A stretch of 64,000 nucleotides of DNA from CAWAYH01 sp963786195 (GTDB taxonomy: Bacteria; Acidobacteriota; Vicinamibacteria; Vicinamibacterales; 2-12-FULL-66-21): assembly GCA_963786195.1 (NCBI GenBank), contig CAWAYH010000013.1, forward strand, positions 290,369 through 354,368, given 5' to 3'. The notes below the pieces were generated by a model. The model saw nothing but the letters and a program-made list of their open reading frames with translations. It made no database searches and was not told the origin of the DNA. The position numbers were made by a program, and so were the translations under genes. Shown here one piece after another: positions 1 through 8,685 of the stretch. Within the stretch, counting starts at the first letter, position 1. Each line of letters begins with the position of its first letter.

Positions 1-156
1 GGCGTGCAGACGCTCGAAGACGTCGAAACTCGCGCCGCTGCGGCTCGCATACGTCGCGTACACGCGCTGCAGGGCCGAGCGCGCCGCGAACTGGTGATCG
101 AAAAGGGTGTCGTCGAGATCGAACAGAACTGTACGAGGGGTGTGCCGTCTATGCAC
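1..156 (-). CDS. HAD-family hydrolase, N-terminal fragment (runs off the window)
   Basis: Read on the minus strand from a GTG at 156, the protein reaches the hallmark HAD motif I, LFDLDDTLFDH, within its first 20 residues. The two Asp of DxD are the nucleophile and acid/base of haloacid-dehalogenase-type phosphatases. About 50 residues are visible before the window edge, with an Ala/Arg-rich cap-domain start (FAARSALQRVYATY). The substrate cannot be told from this part. The gene is divergent from the PilZ gene at 206, so the 50 bases between must hold both promoters. The start is an inference: an ATG slightly upstream is out of frame, and GTG is the first in-frame start before the motif. Confidence 0.7.
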   Translation of the reverse strand, partial: MHRRHTPRTVLFDLDDTLFDHQFAARSALQRVYATYASRSGASFDVFERLHA

Positions 157-205
157 ACGTTCATTATAGAGGTCAGCCGTAATTCGAGCATGGTAGACTG
201 ACATA

Positions 206-931
206 ATGTCGGCCCCGGCCGTAATTATCGCTGCTCTCAACCTGACGCCTTCGCTTCGCGAGCGACTCGCGGAGGAGGGGGAACTGGTCACGTTCGCGGA
301 CACGGAACCCATTCAGGCGCTGCAGGCTATCCTCGAACAGCGACCGCGGTTGATCGTCCTCGAACGTCTGTTTGCGGCGACGCCGCGTGGCGCGGCACTG
401 ATCAACCGAATCAAGACCGACCCGCAGGTATCTCAGGCCGAGATCCGCGTCATGTCGCACACGGGCGATTACACGCGTGTCGTCTCGAGGGGCGCGGCCG
501 TCGAACCCGCGGTGGTGTCAGCGGGTAATGCGTTCTCGGGTACCATCGACGCCGGCAGCTACGAGTCCGCGGAAGCGCCGGTCGCGACGGTCGAAGCGCC
601 GCGTCAGCTGGACTGGCACGGCACGCGGCGCGCGCCGCGGTTCCGCATTCGACAGGGCGTCGAGATTCAGGTGGATGGCAACCCGGCGGCCGTGATCGAT
701 CTCTCCACGATGGGTGCGCAGGTCATCTCGGCGACCATCCTGCGGCCGAACCAGCGCGTGCGGATCAGCGTCCCCTCGGACGACTTCGTCATGCGGTTCC
801 GCGGCGCGGTCGCCTGGGCCAAGTTCGAGCTTCCCAAACCGACCGCCCCGCCACGCTATCGCGCCGGCGTCGAATTCGCGGACGCCGATCCGTCCGCGAT
901 GGACGACTACTGCTCCAAACATAAACTGTAG
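206..931 (+). CDS. PilZ-domain protein with receiver-like N-terminus
   Basis: 241 residues. The last ~100 residues form a PilZ domain: it opens with an Arg-rich RRAPRFRIR element (the usual c-di-GMP contact is RxxxR) and has the DLSTMGAQV strand (D/NxSxxG) followed by a beta-barrel. The first ~90 residues resemble a degenerate response-regulator receiver or other alpha/beta fold, without an obvious phospho-acceptor Asp. It is likely a cytoplasmic c-di-GMP sensor that passes the signal to motility, secretion or transcription partners not encoded nearby. The TAG stop runs directly into the low-complexity palindrome that separates it from the convergent purA. Confidence 0.8.
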   Translation: MSAPAVIIAALNLTPSLRERLAEEGELVTFADTEPIQALQAILEQRPRLIVLERLFAATPRGAALINRIKTDPQVSQAEIRVMSHTGDYTRVVSRGAAVEPAVVSAGNAFSGTIDAGSYESAEAPVATVEAPRQLDWHGTRRAPRFRIRQGVEIQVDGNPAAVIDLSTMGAQVISATILRPNQRVRISVPSDDFVMRFRGAVAWAKFELPKPTAPPRYRAGVEFADADPSAMDDYCSKHKL

Positions 932-1090
932 GTTGTCGGTTTTGGGTTTTCGGTTTTTGGTTTTCGGTTGTCGGTTTTTGGTTGTCGGTTTGGGGTTGTC
1001 GGGTTTCGGTTCTCGGTTGTCGTCTGAACCAAGAACCGAAACCCAAGAACCGAAAACCGAAAACCAAAAACCGACAACCGATAACCGACC
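932..1090. repeat. Imperfect palindrome of GGTTnTCGGTT units between two stop codons
   Basis: The left half is G/T-rich (repeats of GGTTTTCGG, GGTTGTCGG, GGTTTTTGG). The right half, from about 1028, is its complement (CCGAAAACC, CCGACAACC), so the whole can fold into a long imperfect hairpin. It starts immediately after the TAG of the PilZ gene and ends immediately before the TAG of purA. It could serve as a bidirectional transcription stop for the convergent pair. Its simple-sequence nature sets it apart from the GC-rich genes around it. Confidence 0.75.
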
Positions 1091-2392
<1,302 letters not shown>

Positions 2393-2520
2393 GACTGCTG
2401 TATTCTACCTTTTATCGGGATGACCTTCTCTTATTCAGCCTTGCTTCATTCTTCAATATCTTCCCCCTTGTCATCTTCCTCATTCCCTTCAGCATTCATG
2501 ATTCAGACTTCAGAATTCTC
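2393..2520. promoter_or_regulatory. Divergent purA/hutH intergenic region with TTCAGCATTC-type repeat
   Basis: This is a pyrimidine-rich, relatively AT-rich spacer between divergent purA and hutH, so it must carry both promoters. No convincing -35/-10 pair stands out. The last ~37 bases before the hutH ATG (TTCAGCATTCATGATTCAG and onward) use the same vocabulary as the inverted repeats around the four-helix-bundle gene near 7.1-7.7 kb, suggesting a related dispersed repeat. Confidence 0.4.
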
Positions 2521-4041
2521 ATGATTCTCCTCACCGGCTCCTCGCTCACCATCGACCAGCTCGTGGCCATCGCGGACGCGGGCGCGCAGGTCGGCCTGGC
2601 GCCCGACGCGGCGCGGCGCGTCGACGCGGCACGAGCGGTCGTGGACAGACAGGCGGCCGGGGACGCGCCCGTCTACGGCATCAATACCGGGTTTGGCGCC
2701 CTGGCCGAGACGGCGATCGCGCGCGACGCGCTGGGCGCCTTACAGGTCAACCTGCTGCGGAGCCATGCCGCGGGCGTTGGCGAGCCGCTGCCGGTGCGCG
2801 CAGTGCGCGCATCGATGGCGCTTCGGGCCAACGTGCTGGCCAAAGGGTTCTCGGGCATCCGCCGATCGACGCTCGAGACGCTGATCGAGCTGCTGAACCG
2901 TCGCGTGCACCCGCGCGTGCCGTGCCGGGGATCGGTCGGCGCGAGCGGCGACCTGGCACCGCTGGCGCACCTGTCGCTCGTGATGATTGGCGAGGGCGAG
3001 GCGTGGGTCGGCGACGATGGGAGACTGCGCGCCGGACGCGAGGCGCTGGCCGCCGCCGGGCTTTCTCCCGTTACCCTGGAGCCCAAGGAGGGCCTGGCAC
3101 TCATCAACGGCACGCAGCCGTCGACCGCGGTGGCCGCGCTCACCGCCGCCGGGGCGGACCGGCTGGCGCGGGCGGCCGACATCGCGGTGGCGCTCTCGAT
3201 CGATGCGCTCCGCGGGTCCGTGCACCCGTTCGACGCCCGCATTCATGACGCTCGTCCGTATCAGGGCCAGACGCGCTCGGCCGCGAATATTCGAGGCCTG
3301 CTCGAAGGCAGCGCGATCAACAAGTCGCACGAGCACTGCGGGCGCGTGCAGGATGCGTACTCGCTGCGGTGCGCGGCGCAGGTACACGGCGCCGCGCGCG
3401 AAGCGCTGCGGTTCGCGCGCGATATCGTGATGACGGAGGCCAACGCCGCCACCGACAACCCGATGGTGTTCACCGACGACAACGAGATCGTGTCGGGCGG
3501 CAACTTCCACGGCGCACCCGTGGCCGTCGCCGCCGACGTGCAGGCCATCGCGCTGGCGCAACTGGCCACGATCAGCGAGCGGCGCTCGGATCGCCTGGTG
3601 AATCCGGTCCTCAGCGACCTGCCGGCCTTCCTGACGCCCGACAGCGGGCTGCAATCCGGCTACATGATGGCGCAGGTGACCGCCGCCGCGCTCACGTCCG
3701 AGATCAAGACACTCGCGCACCCGGCGAGCGTCGACACGATCCCCACCTCCGCGAACCGGGAAGACCACGTGAGCATGAGCATGGGCGCGGCGCTGAAGGC
3801 CGCGATCGCGCTCGACCTTGCAACGAGCGTGCTCGCCGTCGAGATCCTGTGCGCGTGCCAGGCGATCGATCTGCTCGAGCCGTTGACGACGTCGCCGACG
3901 CTGCAGCGCGTGCACGCGCGCGTGCGCGAGATCGTGCCAACGCTCACCAACGACCGGCCGCCGGCGCCCGACATCGCGGCGATTGCCGATTTGATCGCCA
4001 GCGGATCGTTGGAATCCACCATCGCGACAGAAGTCAAGTAA
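2521..4041 (+). CDS. hutH: Histidine ammonia-lyase
   Basis: 506 residues, the usual HutH length. It deaminates L-histidine to trans-urocanate. The MIO cofactor triad Ala-Ser-Gly is present in RGSVGASGDLAPLAH at about residue 140. The active-site Tyr region (VYGINTGFG, about 50) and the C-terminal QSGYMMAQVTAAAL block typical of the aromatic amino-acid lyase family are intact. hutU follows after 137 bases in the same direction. No HutC-type regulator is seen in the window. Confidence 0.97.
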   Translation: MILLTGSSLTIDQLVAIADAGAQVGLAPDAARRVDAARAVVDRQAAGDAPVYGINTGFGALAETAIARDALGALQVNLLRSHAAGVGEPLPVRAVRASMALRANVLAKGFSGIRRSTLETLIELLNRRVHPRVPCRGSVGASGDLAPLAHLSLVMIGEGEAWVGDDGRLRAGREALAAAGLSPVTLEPKEGLALINGTQPSTAVAALTAAGADRLARAADIAVALSIDALRGSVHPFDARIHDARPYQGQTRSAANIRGLLEGSAINKSHEHCGRVQDAYSLRCAAQVHGAAREALRFARDIVMTEANAATDNPMVFTDDNEIVSGGNFHGAPVAVAADVQAIALAQLATISERRSDRLVNPVLSDLPAFLTPDSGLQSGYMMAQVTAAALTSEIKTLAHPASVDTIPTSANREDHVSMSMGAALKAAIALDLATSVLAVEILCACQAIDLLEPLTTSPTLQRVHARVREIVPTLTNDRPPAPDIAAIADLIASGSLESTIATEVK

Positions 4042-4178
4042 GAAATTTTTTACTTTCAAATTGACAACGCGCGCGTACGTTCTTAGATTGCTTACCTTCA
4101 GCGCGGGTCACTAGGGAGCGGACCGCTGCGACGCGCTGAAAACATGTCGGGCCTGGTCGATCGCCCGCCGTTGAGACA

Positions 4179-5856
4179 ATGAACACCCTCAGCCGCCCTG
4201 TGACCGCGCCGCGAGGCGCGACGATCTCCTGCAAAGGATGGCCTCAGGAAGCCGCGCTGAGGATGCTGATGAACAATCTCGATCCCGACGTTGCGGAGCG
4301 CCCCGACCAATTGATCGTGTACGGCGGATCGGGCCGCGCCGCGCGCAGCTGGGCCGCCTTCGACGCGATCGTCGCGACGCTGCAGCGCCTCGAGCACGAC
4401 GAAACGCTCGTCGTGCAGTCGGGCAAACCGGTCGCGGTGTTCCGCACCCATCCGTGGGCCCCACGAGTAATCATTGCCAACGCGCTGCTCGTCCCAGCCT
4501 GGGCCACGTGGGAGCACTTCCGGGATCTCGAGGATCGCGGCCTCACGATGTACGGCCAGATGACCGCCGGCAGCTGGATCTACATCGGAACGCAGGGAAT
4601 TCTGCAGGGAACGTACGAAACGCTGGCCGAGCTGGGCAGGCGCCACTTCGGCGGCAGCCTCGCGGGTCGGCTCGTCGTCACCGCCGGTCTCGGTGGCATG
4701 GGTGGTGCACAGCCTCTGGCCGTCACCATGAACGACGGCATCGCGCTCGTGGTCGAGGTCGACCCGGCACGCATCGAGCGGCGCCTGGCGACACGCTACG
4801 TCGACGAGCGCTGTCGGGACCTCGATACCGCGCTCGCGCTCGTGGACGACTGCCGCGCGCGTGGTATCCCGCGATCGATCGCGCTCGAAGGCAACGCCGC
4901 GGACGTGCTGCCCGAGCTCGTCCGCCGGGGCGTGACGCCCGATGTGGTGACCGATCAGACGTCCGCGCACGACGCGCTCAACGGATACGTGCCGCACGGC
5001 CTGACGCTCCGCGAGGCGGACGCGCTTCGCCAATCGGATCCACAGGCCTACACGCACCGGTCGATGGCGTCGATGGCCGCGCACGTGCGGGCGATGCTCG
5101 CGCTCAAGCGGCGCGGCGCCGTGACCTTTGATTACGGCAACAACATCCGCGGCCAGGCGCGCGCGGCCGGCGTCGAGGATGCGTTCGAGATTCCGGGTTT
5201 CGTACCGGAGTACATCAGGCCGCTCTTCTGCCAGGGCAAGGGCCCATTCCGCTGGGCGGCGCTCTCCGGCGATCCGGCCGACATCCACGCCACCGACGAC
5301 CTCGCGCTCGAGATGTTCCGCGACGACCAGGCGCTCTGCCGGTGGATTCGCATGGCGCGCGAGCGCGTGGCGTTTCAGGGACTGCCGGCGCGAATCTTCT
5401 GGCTCGGATACGGCGAGCGCGCGCGGTTCGGCCTCGCCATCAACGATCTGGTCCGCCGCGGCGATCGTCAAGGCGCCGATCGTCATCGGACGGGATCACC
5501 TCGACACCGGCTCGGTCGCGTCGCCCAACCGGGAGACCGAAGGCATGCGCGACGGAAGCGACGCGATCGCGGACTGGCCGGTGCTGAACGCCCTGCTCAA
5601 CACGTCCGCGGGCGCGACGTGGGTGTCCGTTCACCACGGCGGCGGCGTGGGGATCGGCAACTCGATACACGCCGGCATGGTGATCGTCGCGGACGGCTCG
5701 CGCGAAGCCGACGAGAAGCTGCAACGCGTCCTCACGTGCGATCCCGGGCTCGGGGTCGTGCGGCACGCGGACGCGGGGTATCAGGAAGCAATCGACACGG
5801 CACGCCGCCACGGCATCGACCTGCCCATGCCCGCGGCTGGAGGGTCGGGGACATGA
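4179..5856 (+). CDS. hutU: Urocanate hydratase, interrupted by a one-base frame break near 5460
   Basis: Converts urocanate to imidazolonepropionate with tightly bound NAD+. The first ~427 residues carry typical urocanase blocks (ISCKGWPQEAALRMLMNNL, GGMGGAQPLA, FDYGNNIRGQA, GFVPEYIRPLFCQGKGPFRW). At about 5458-5463 the family continues one base later: APIVIGRDHLDTGSVASP, GGGVGIGNSIHAG and VVRHADAGY run in the next frame to a TGA at 5854-5856. Joined, it gives about 558 residues, the normal length. A single extra base in a GCGGCG run explains the break, so I treat it as a probable sequence error rather than a real pseudogene. The stop overlaps the next ATG (ATGA). Confidence 0.9.
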
Positions 5857-7058
5857 TGATTCCGGAGCGTCCGTCCCTTGAGCGGCGCGTGCTGAGCGCG
5901 CTCGACGGTACGGCAGCAAGCGGCCCACGCATTCCGGTCGTGCTCGGAGGCTGTGGCTCGGGACGGACGGCGCTGCTCTTGCGCGTCCGCGATCTGCTCG
6001 GCCGCAACGTCGCGCAGTACGTCGATGTCGAGCGTATCGCGACGACGCCCGAACGCTTCCTGCACGCGATTCGCGAGTCGACGCCCTTCCCCTTCCACCC
6101 GGCGGGCCAGGCGCCCACCATGTACTCAGGGGCGCGCGATGCGTTCGACCGGACGCTGGCGTTTCTCGGAACCGCTCGTGCCCCGGGGGACGCGCCCGCC
6201 ACGTTTTTGCTCGACGAGTTCCTCGAGCTGCGCACCTTCGAGAGCTTTCCCGGCCTGCGGTCCGTGCTGCGCGACCTGACGACCGCGCTCGCGTCGAGCG
6301 GCAACCGCTTCGTGCTGACCAGCCGCTATTCGGCCCGCGCCCTGCGCGTCCTGCGCGACGCGCCGCCGCAGTTCGAGATCATCCACGTCGCTCCGCTCAG
6401 CGCCGCCGAAGTGCGCGCGACGCTGCCGGCCGCCGCCGACACCGCCAGGACGACGACGCCGTTCCACGAAGCCGAGGACGATCGGGTCCGCGACGAGCTC
6501 GCGCACCTCGTGCAGGCGCTGTCGGACGGACGCCCGTCCTACGCGCGGATGATCGTCGAGACCGCGACGGCCATGGCCACGCGCGGCTCCGCCGATCCCG
6601 TGAGCGCGCTCTCCGCGCTGGTCGCCCCCGGTGGCGCGCTCGCCGTCAACTGCTGCTTCTCTTACGAGCTCCGGCTGCACCGCGCCCGTGGATACGGCGC
6701 GCTCAAGGCTATCCTCGAAGTCCTGGCGCAGGAGGAACCGCTGACGCTCACCGAAATCGCGCTGCGCCTGGGGCGCACGCCCGGTTCCACGAAGGACTAT
6801 CTGTCGTGGCTCGAAGACGTCGACCTGATCGTCTCGCGCCAGAAACGCTACAGCTTCACCGACCCGGTCATGCGACTCTGGGTCCGCCTGCACTGCCGTC
6901 CCGCTCCCCCATCCGACGACGACATCGTCCGCGAAGTGCACGGATACGTGATGTCACGCCTGCCGTCGACCGAGCCCGCGCGCGCGCTGGCGCTCGCCGC
7001 GGCCGGTCAGCCCGAAGCGGAGCGCGACAAGTCATGGGGAATTATCGAGATCGACTAA
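5853..7058 (+). CDS. P-loop ATPase of the archaeal-ATPase/STAND-like type with C-terminal winged helix
   Basis: 401 residues. The Walker A motif is GGCGSGRTALL (about 31-41) and the Walker B region is FLLDEFLEL (about 110). A sensor-like LTSRYSAR follows. The C-terminal part has a winged-helix segment (LTEIALRLGRTPGSTKDYL) and the YSFTDPVMRLWVRLH block found after the ATPase core in archaeal-type AAA ATPases. The specific role is unknown; such proteins act as regulators or in conflict systems. It starts in an ATGA overlap with hutU, which implies translational coupling and perhaps a regulatory link to histidine use. The stop codon sits on the first bases of a 78-bp repeat. Confidence 0.75.
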   Translation: MMIPERPSLERRVLSALDGTAASGPRIPVVLGGCGSGRTALLLRVRDLLGRNVAQYVDVERIATTPERFLHAIRESTPFPFHPAGQAPTMYSGARDAFDRTLAFLGTARAPGDAPATFLLDEFLELRTFESFPGLRSVLRDLTTALASSGNRFVLTSRYSARALRVLRDAPPQFEIIHVAPLSAAEVRATLPAAADTARTTTPFHEAEDDRVRDELAHLVQALSDGRPSYARMIVETATAMATRGSADPVSALSALVAPGGALAVNCCFSYELRLHRARGYGALKAILEVLAQEEPLTLTEIALRLGRTPGSTKDYLSWLEDVDLIVSRQKRYSFTDPVMRLWVRLHCRPAPPSDDDIVREVHGYVMSRLPSTEPARALALAAAGQPEAERDKSWGIIEID

Positions 7059-7134
7059 TGCTGAATGCTGAAGTGTGAATGCTGAATTGAATGTTGAAGT
7101 TCGGAACTTTGAAGACAATTCAGAATTGGGCAAG
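7057..7134 (+). repeat. Left 78-bp inverted repeat of the four-helix-bundle element
   Basis: Begins AATGCTGAATGCTGAAG and ends TTGGGCAAG. Its reverse complement is found at 7675-7752: the outer 42 bases are identical and the inner 36 differ at six positions. The first two bases are the last two bases of the upstream gene's TAA stop. Confidence 0.92.
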
Positions 7135-7161
7135 AGCGCAACGGGGAATAGGTGCTGAACG

Positions 7162-7533
7162 TTAGGTAAGTCGCGCGCGGGCTGTCTTGACGCTCTGCGT
7201 GAAAATGGCGACCAGTTCGTTGGCCTCGGCCCGCAGTCTGGCCTCGTTTCCCTTCACGATCATCTCTGAGCGGACGCTGAACTCCAGCCAGAAGTCTGAT
7301 TCATCCGCTTCCTCGATAACCACGCCGAGCTTCGCGATGAAGTCGGGTTTCGATCGGCCGCGACACGCCGATCGGTAGTTGGCGGGAACCGCTGTTCCCG
7401 CCCGAAAGAGCTGCCCGCGAACGTGCTGCGCCTCCGGAGTCGACGGCAGCATCCGACAGAACCGCATCACATCCAACCCAAACCGCATCGTCCGCTCACG
7501 AAGATCACGGTCCGGTCGCGTCGTATTGCTCAT
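7162..7533 (-). CDS. Four-helix-bundle protein (S23/23S rRNA IVS-type, TIGR02436-like)
   Basis: About 123 residues from the ATG at 7533; a longer start at 7563 is also possible. The pattern is that of the S23-type four-helix-bundle family: an N-terminal DLRERTMRFGLDVM helix, the conserved QLFRAGTAVPANYRSACRG second helix, DFIAKLGVVIEEADESDFWL third helix, and a final LRAEANELVAIFTQSVKT helix. Family members are encoded inside intervening sequences of 23S rRNA in some bacteria and also at scattered loci; their function is not settled. Here the gene lies alone between two long inverted repeats, next to the RNase III gene. It probably belongs to a small mobile or structured element. Confidence 0.85.
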   Translation of the reverse strand: MSNTTRPDRDLRERTMRFGLDVMRFCRMLPSTPEAQHVRGQLFRAGTAVPANYRSACRGRSKPDFIAKLGVVIEEADESDFWLEFSVRSEMIVKGNEARLRAEANELVAIFTQSVKTARARLT

Positions 7534-7674
7534 GGCATCGAAGAAGTGCACGATACCGGCCAAATCCGGAACTACAACAAAAACGAGTGAACCGCCCTAG
7601 GAATCAAGCCGACAGTCGCAAATTCTGCAACCCTCTTCCTACCTCCCTGTTGTCAATTTCTTCAAACCTTCACA

Positions 7675-7752
7675 CTTGCCCAACTCTGAATTATCTTCAA
7701 CATTCCAAAGTTCAACATTCAATTCAGCATTCACACTTCAGCATTCAGCATT
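7675..7752 (-). repeat. Right 78-bp inverted repeat of the four-helix-bundle element
   Basis: Inverted copy of 7057-7134 (72 of 78 bases identical by eye). Its outer end overlaps the 3' end of rnc: the last residues of RNase III (MLNAEV) and its TGA are written by the repeat. Between this arm and the four-helix-bundle gene lie about 140 bases of pyrimidine-rich sequence with no gene. Confidence 0.92.
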
Positions 7753-8522
7753 GCAAGCGCCGCCTTGGCGGCTGCCTGCGCCGCTTCCTTCTTGCTCTTG
7801 CCGTCCGCTCTCGCGATGGGTTGACCGCTGACGAGGACCTCCACTTCGAATCGGCGGTGGTGCGCGGGGCCCGCTTCGGCAGCCAGGCGGTACACTGGCA
7901 GCCCGCGATCGTGCGACTGCAACCACTCCTGCAGGGCTGACTTGTAGTCCTCGGTGAACGTCGCCTGCGCGCCGGTGCGGCGCGCCTCGTCTATCAGGCC
8001 CTCGAACTGACGCTGGATGAACCCGCGCGCGGGGTCGATGCCTCCGTCGAGGTAGATGGCGGCGATCAGCGCTTCATAGCAGTCAGCGATCAACGCGAGC
8101 TTGCGGCGCCCGCCCGTCTTTTCTTCACCCCGCCCGAGGATCAGATAGTCGCCGAGGCTGATCTTCTCGCCCAGGCGCGCGAGCGACGTCGCCGAGACGA
8201 TCGACGCCTTCAGCTTGGACTTCTGACCCTCGTTGTGCTGGGGAAATTCCTTGAAGAGAAGATCGGCGATGACGAACCCGAGGATCGAGTCGCCGAGGAA
8301 CTCGAGCGATTCGTTGTCGATCACGCCGCCGCTGGCGTCCTCGTGGACGCGCGAGCGGTGCGTCAGCGCGTGCTCGAGCAGGCCGCGATCGCGAAACCGG
8401 TAGCCGATCACCCGCTCCAGCGGCTCGAGCTCGGTTCCAAACGGGACGACTCGTCCCGGCCCGACTTCGTCGCGGTGGCTCTCGATGATCTGCGACGCCT
8501 GCGAGGCCTCCTCGGTGTTCAC
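7731..8522 (-). CDS. rnc: Ribonuclease III
   Basis: Double-strand-specific endoribonuclease for rRNA and mRNA processing. The signature NESLEFLGDSILG (metal-binding Glu/Asp) follows HALTHRS. A second catalytic acidic segment, LALIADCYEALIAAIYLDGG, is present, and the C-terminal dsRNA-binding domain ends with KSKKEAAQAAAKAAL. From the GTG at 8522 the length is 263 residues. That GTG lies inside a DUF2007-type domain in the same frame, so the true protein may be longer (a DUF2007-RNase III fusion) or may start further in, near RVVPFG. The last codons and stop are supplied by the 78-bp repeat. Confidence 0.95.
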   Translation of the reverse strand: MNTEEASQASQIIESHRDEVGPGRVVPFGTELEPLERVIGYRFRDRGLLEHALTHRSRVHEDASGGVIDNESLEFLGDSILGFVIADLLFKEFPQHNEGQKSKLKASIVSATSLARLGEKISLGDYLILGRGEEKTGGRRKLALIADCYEALIAAIYLDGGIDPARGFIQRQFEGLIDEARRTGAQATFTEDYKSALQEWLQSHDRGLPVYRLAAEAGPAHHRRFEVEVLVSGQPIARADGKSKKEAAQAAAKAALAMLNAEV

Positions 8523-8685
8523 CGAGACCCGCAGCTCGTTGAGCGAGAACGGAAACGTCGTCCTGGACAGATTGGAAGTTAATGACGGCCATGATGCCGT
8601 GCGTTTCGAGGAGCCCCTTGACGACGTCGGCTTCGATCTGGGACGGGGTCCGGAAGATGATCGTCAGGTTCAGGTCGCGCATCAC
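8469..8685 (-). CDS. DUF2007-like putative signal-transducing domain, frame-broken, in phase with rnc
   Basis: From GTGATG at 8685/8682 the frame encodes LTIIFRTPSQIEADVVKGLL then THGIMAVINFQS, the first half of a DUF2007 (PF09413-like) domain. The second half, FPFSLNELRVSV then EEASQASQIIESHR, appears one frame over and is continuous with rnc with no stop between. The switch lies near 8543, at a TTT run where one extra T would explain it. Corrected, either a DUF2007 domain is fused to the N-terminus of RNase III or rnc starts within it. The start overlaps the stop of the upstream phosphatase gene (TGATG), so the genes are translationally coupled. Confidence 0.65.

Noticed and set aside
932..1090. 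CRISPR-like or telomere-like repeat
   Set aside because: Units are short, irregular and merge into a two-arm palindrome between convergent genes; no spacers.
2740..5486. Long antisense frames over hutH and hutU
   Set aside because: Shadow frames of well-supported plus-strand genes; composition typical of antisense GC-rich DNA.
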